The notes below the pieces were generated by a model, which saw nothing but the letters and a program-made list of their open reading frames with translations, ran no database searches and had not been told where the DNA came from. From Erythrobacter sp. AP23 (GTDB lineage Bacteria; Pseudomonadota; Alphaproteobacteria; Sphingomonadales; Sphingomonadaceae), in the NCBI RefSeq assembly GCF_001542855.1, contig NZ_LNBY01000012.1, positions 206,391-270,390 of the forward strand: a DNA stretch of 64,000 bases, read 5' to 3'. A program made the position numbers and the translations under genes. This document shows, piece by piece, positions 62,573 through 64,000 of the stretch; the first letter of the stretch is position 1, and each line of letters starts with the position of its first letter.

Positions 62573-64000
62573 TTAACGCACCACGTCCATTTCTTCGATC
62601 AGGCTATGCGCGCCGTCGACCTTGTCCATCACCCACAGCATGTAGCGGGTGTCGACATGGATCGTGCGCGTTGTGCGCGGATCGAAATCCCAGTCCGAAT
62701 TGACGCTTTCGAAGGTTCCATCGAACAGCAGGCCGACCAGTTCGGCGCGACCGTTCAATGTGGCCGAGCCGCTGTTGCCGCCGGTGCTGTCGAGATCCGA
62801 CAGGAAGTTGACCGGCACCGATCCGATGCTGTCGAGCGCGTAGCCGCCGTAATCCTTCTCGCGGATTTCCTTCAGTTGTGCCTCGGGCGCATTGAACGGG
62901 TCTTCACCCGTATCCTTCTCGAGGATGCCCTCAAGCGTGGTGAACGGCAGGTAGGCCATGCCGTCCTTTGGCGAGCCACCGAGCACGGTGCCATAGGTCA
63001 CGCGCAGCGTGCTGTTGGCGTCGGGATAGGTCGCCAGGCCCTGCTCGCGCTGCCACCGGGTGATCGCGTCCATATATGCGGGGCGCAGCGCCAGCGCGCG
63101 GCCTTCGCGTTCCTCGCTCTCCTTCTCCAGCTTGCGCTCGTAATCATGGAGCGCGATGGCGAGCTGCATGAACGGATCCTCGCTCGCCTCGAGTTCGGCA
63201 GCGCTCGCGTCCATCAGCGCCAGCCGCGTTTCGCTCTCGTCGAGCGTGGTGCCGGTATAATAAGCATCGACGATGGCATCGAGCTGCTTGGCATCGTCCA
63301 CGCCGGTGAGGCCCAGCGCCTCGTCGAACACCGCAACGCGCTCCGCCTCGGGCTGTGCGAGATAGCCGTTCAGGAACAGCAGCCACTCGGCCTTGTCGAC
63401 CGATGCGTCATAGCGGCGGTCGAGCGCCTGCAGGCCCTGACGGAAAAACGCCATGTCGCGTTCCTGATACCCGCTTTCGCGCTGGGCGTTGGGCTTCTCC
63501 TTTTCCTTGGCAAGACGGTAGAGCCGCTGCGCCGCGCTCAGCAATTGCGGGCGGGTGGCGTTGTTATACCAGAAATTGGTCCGTGCGGCAGTGGCGCTTT
63601 CCTCCGACAGCGCATCGAGCGCGGCGATCGCCGTGGCATAGGGCTGGCGCGAAGCATCGGCGGCGATCCAGGCGTTGAGCGCGGCTTCGCGGTCACGGCG
63701 ACGATCGACCAGGCCGACACGGCGCGCGCCATCGATCTGGCCCCGCAGGTTCTTCTCGAAATTGTTGAGCCCGGCGAGGCGCGATTCGTATTTCACACGC
63801 GCATCCGAGCCTTCGGGCGCGGTCGCCTCGATCGTGTCGATCCAGTCGTTGATCAGCGTGACGAAGGTCGGGTAGCTCCACTCGAAGGTGTTCCTGACCT
63901 CGCCCAGGCGGGTGTAGCGATTGGTCGAGCCGGGATAGCCCGCCGCCATGACGAAATCGCCGTCGTCGAGCCCGGCCGCGCTCACCTTGAGGTGATGCTC
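62573..64000 (-). CDS. S46-family peptidase (N-terminally cut by window edge)
   Basis: The frame is still open at base 64000; 475 residues of the C-terminal part are visible out of a family length near 700. The S46 signature with the nucleophile Ser is 'LSDLDSTGGNSGSATLNGRA' (G-N-S-G-S), followed by 'LVGLLFDGTFESVNSDWDFD' and 'HVDTRYMLWVMDKVDGAHSL'. Upstream is the long helical insertion typical of S46 ('RDMAFFRQGLQALDRRYDAS'). S46 enzymes (DPP7/DPP11) remove dipeptides from peptide N termini in the periplasm. The catalytic His and Asp and the signal peptide lie beyond the right edge. Confidence 0.9.
   Translation of the reverse strand, partial: EHHLKVSAAGLDDGDFVMAAGYPGSTNRYTRLGEVRNTFEWSYPTFVTLINDWIDTIEATAPEGSDARVKYESRLAGLNNFEKNLRGQIDGARRVGLVDRRRDREAALNAWIAADASRQPYATAIAALDALSEESATAARTNFWYNNATRPQLLSAAQRLYRLAKEKEKPNAQRESGYQERDMAFFRQGLQALDRRYDASVDKAEWLLFLNGYLAQPEAERVAVFDEALGLTGVDDAKQLDAIVDAYYTGTTLDESETRLALMDASAAELEASEDPFMQLAIALHDYERKLEKESEEREGRALALRPAYMDAITRWQREQGLATYPDANSTLRVTYGTVLGGSPKDGMAYLPFTTLEGILEKDTGEDPFNAPEAQLKEIREKDYGGYALDSIGSVPVNFLSDLDSTGGNSGSATLNGRAELVGLLFDGTFESVNSDWDFDPRTTRTIHVDTRYMLWVMDKVDGAHSLIEEMDVVR

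Overview
The window is a GC-rich, densely coded chromosomal segment of an alphaproteobacterium, most likely order Sphingomonadales, family Erythrobacteraceae (Erythrobacter/Qipengyuania/Altererythrobacter-like). This rests on the gene order argS-SPOR-nagZ-scpA-scpB-tatABC, a Caulobacter-type Tad pilus locus, large TonB-dependent receptors with a sphingomonad-style 'VTGSRI' plug start, secreted S46/M16/M17 peptidases, and a perfect CtrA box. I found no rRNA, tRNA, CRISPR array, insertion sequence or prophage.

Layout. (1) 1-1000: end of a Tyr-rich repeat protein and a fasciclin lipoprotein. (2) 1008-9622, minus strand: tamB, tamA, bpt (N-end-rule aminoacyl-transferase) and ilvA. (3) 9732-11381: a secreted amidohydrolase, tail to tail with 11366-18570, which runs tatC/tatB/tatA, scpB/scpA, nagZ, SPOR protein and argS in one compact minus-strand run, then a lipoprotein. 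(4) 18668-21049: ispH-thrB-rnhA operon. (5) 21056-23363, minus strand: a small DUF1508 protein, a DauA-like FAD oxidoreductase and an alpha/beta hydrolase. (6) 23442-30871: Tad/Flp pilus operon cpaA-B-C-D-E-tadB-tadC, with no cpaF/tadA motor ATPase between cpaE and tadB. (7) 30919-32326: crotonase and MarR regulator. (8) 32523-35637: copper module with csoR divergent from copA-copB; a perfect CsoR-type palindrome lies in the spacer of the copA promoter. CopA carries a twin-arginine signal and so depends on the Tat system encoded at 12 kb. (9) 35642-37705: thiolase and SDR dehydrogenase (beta-oxidation type) separated by a palindromic intergenic repeat. (10) 37839-49488: a cluster with two Fe(II)/2-oxoglutarate oxygenases (one fused to TPRs), a SAM methyltransferase, two TonB-dependent receptors, a small exported protein and a sulfotransferase-like P-loop protein. 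This is the least explained part of the window and the best candidate for an undescribed system. (11) 49564-64000: clpB, a secreted M17 aminopeptidase, a HerA-like ATPase, a penicillin-acylase-family amidase followed by an M16 metalloprotease, a small Met/Gly-rich protein, a COQ8-type ABC1 kinase and the C-terminal part of an S46 peptidase running off the right edge.

Functionally the window combines envelope assembly (Tam, Tat, Tad, TonB receptors), peptide and acyl-amide breakdown outside the cytoplasm, copper defence, and housekeeping (ArgS, IspH, ThrB, RNase HI, ScpAB, ClpB). Start codons were chosen from Shine-Dalgarno spacing, signal-peptide position and overlaps. Two genes (tamA and the alpha/beta hydrolase) have no ATG/GTG/TTG where their protein should begin and may start at ATT and ATC. 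All functional names come from recognising motifs by eye; no database search was run.
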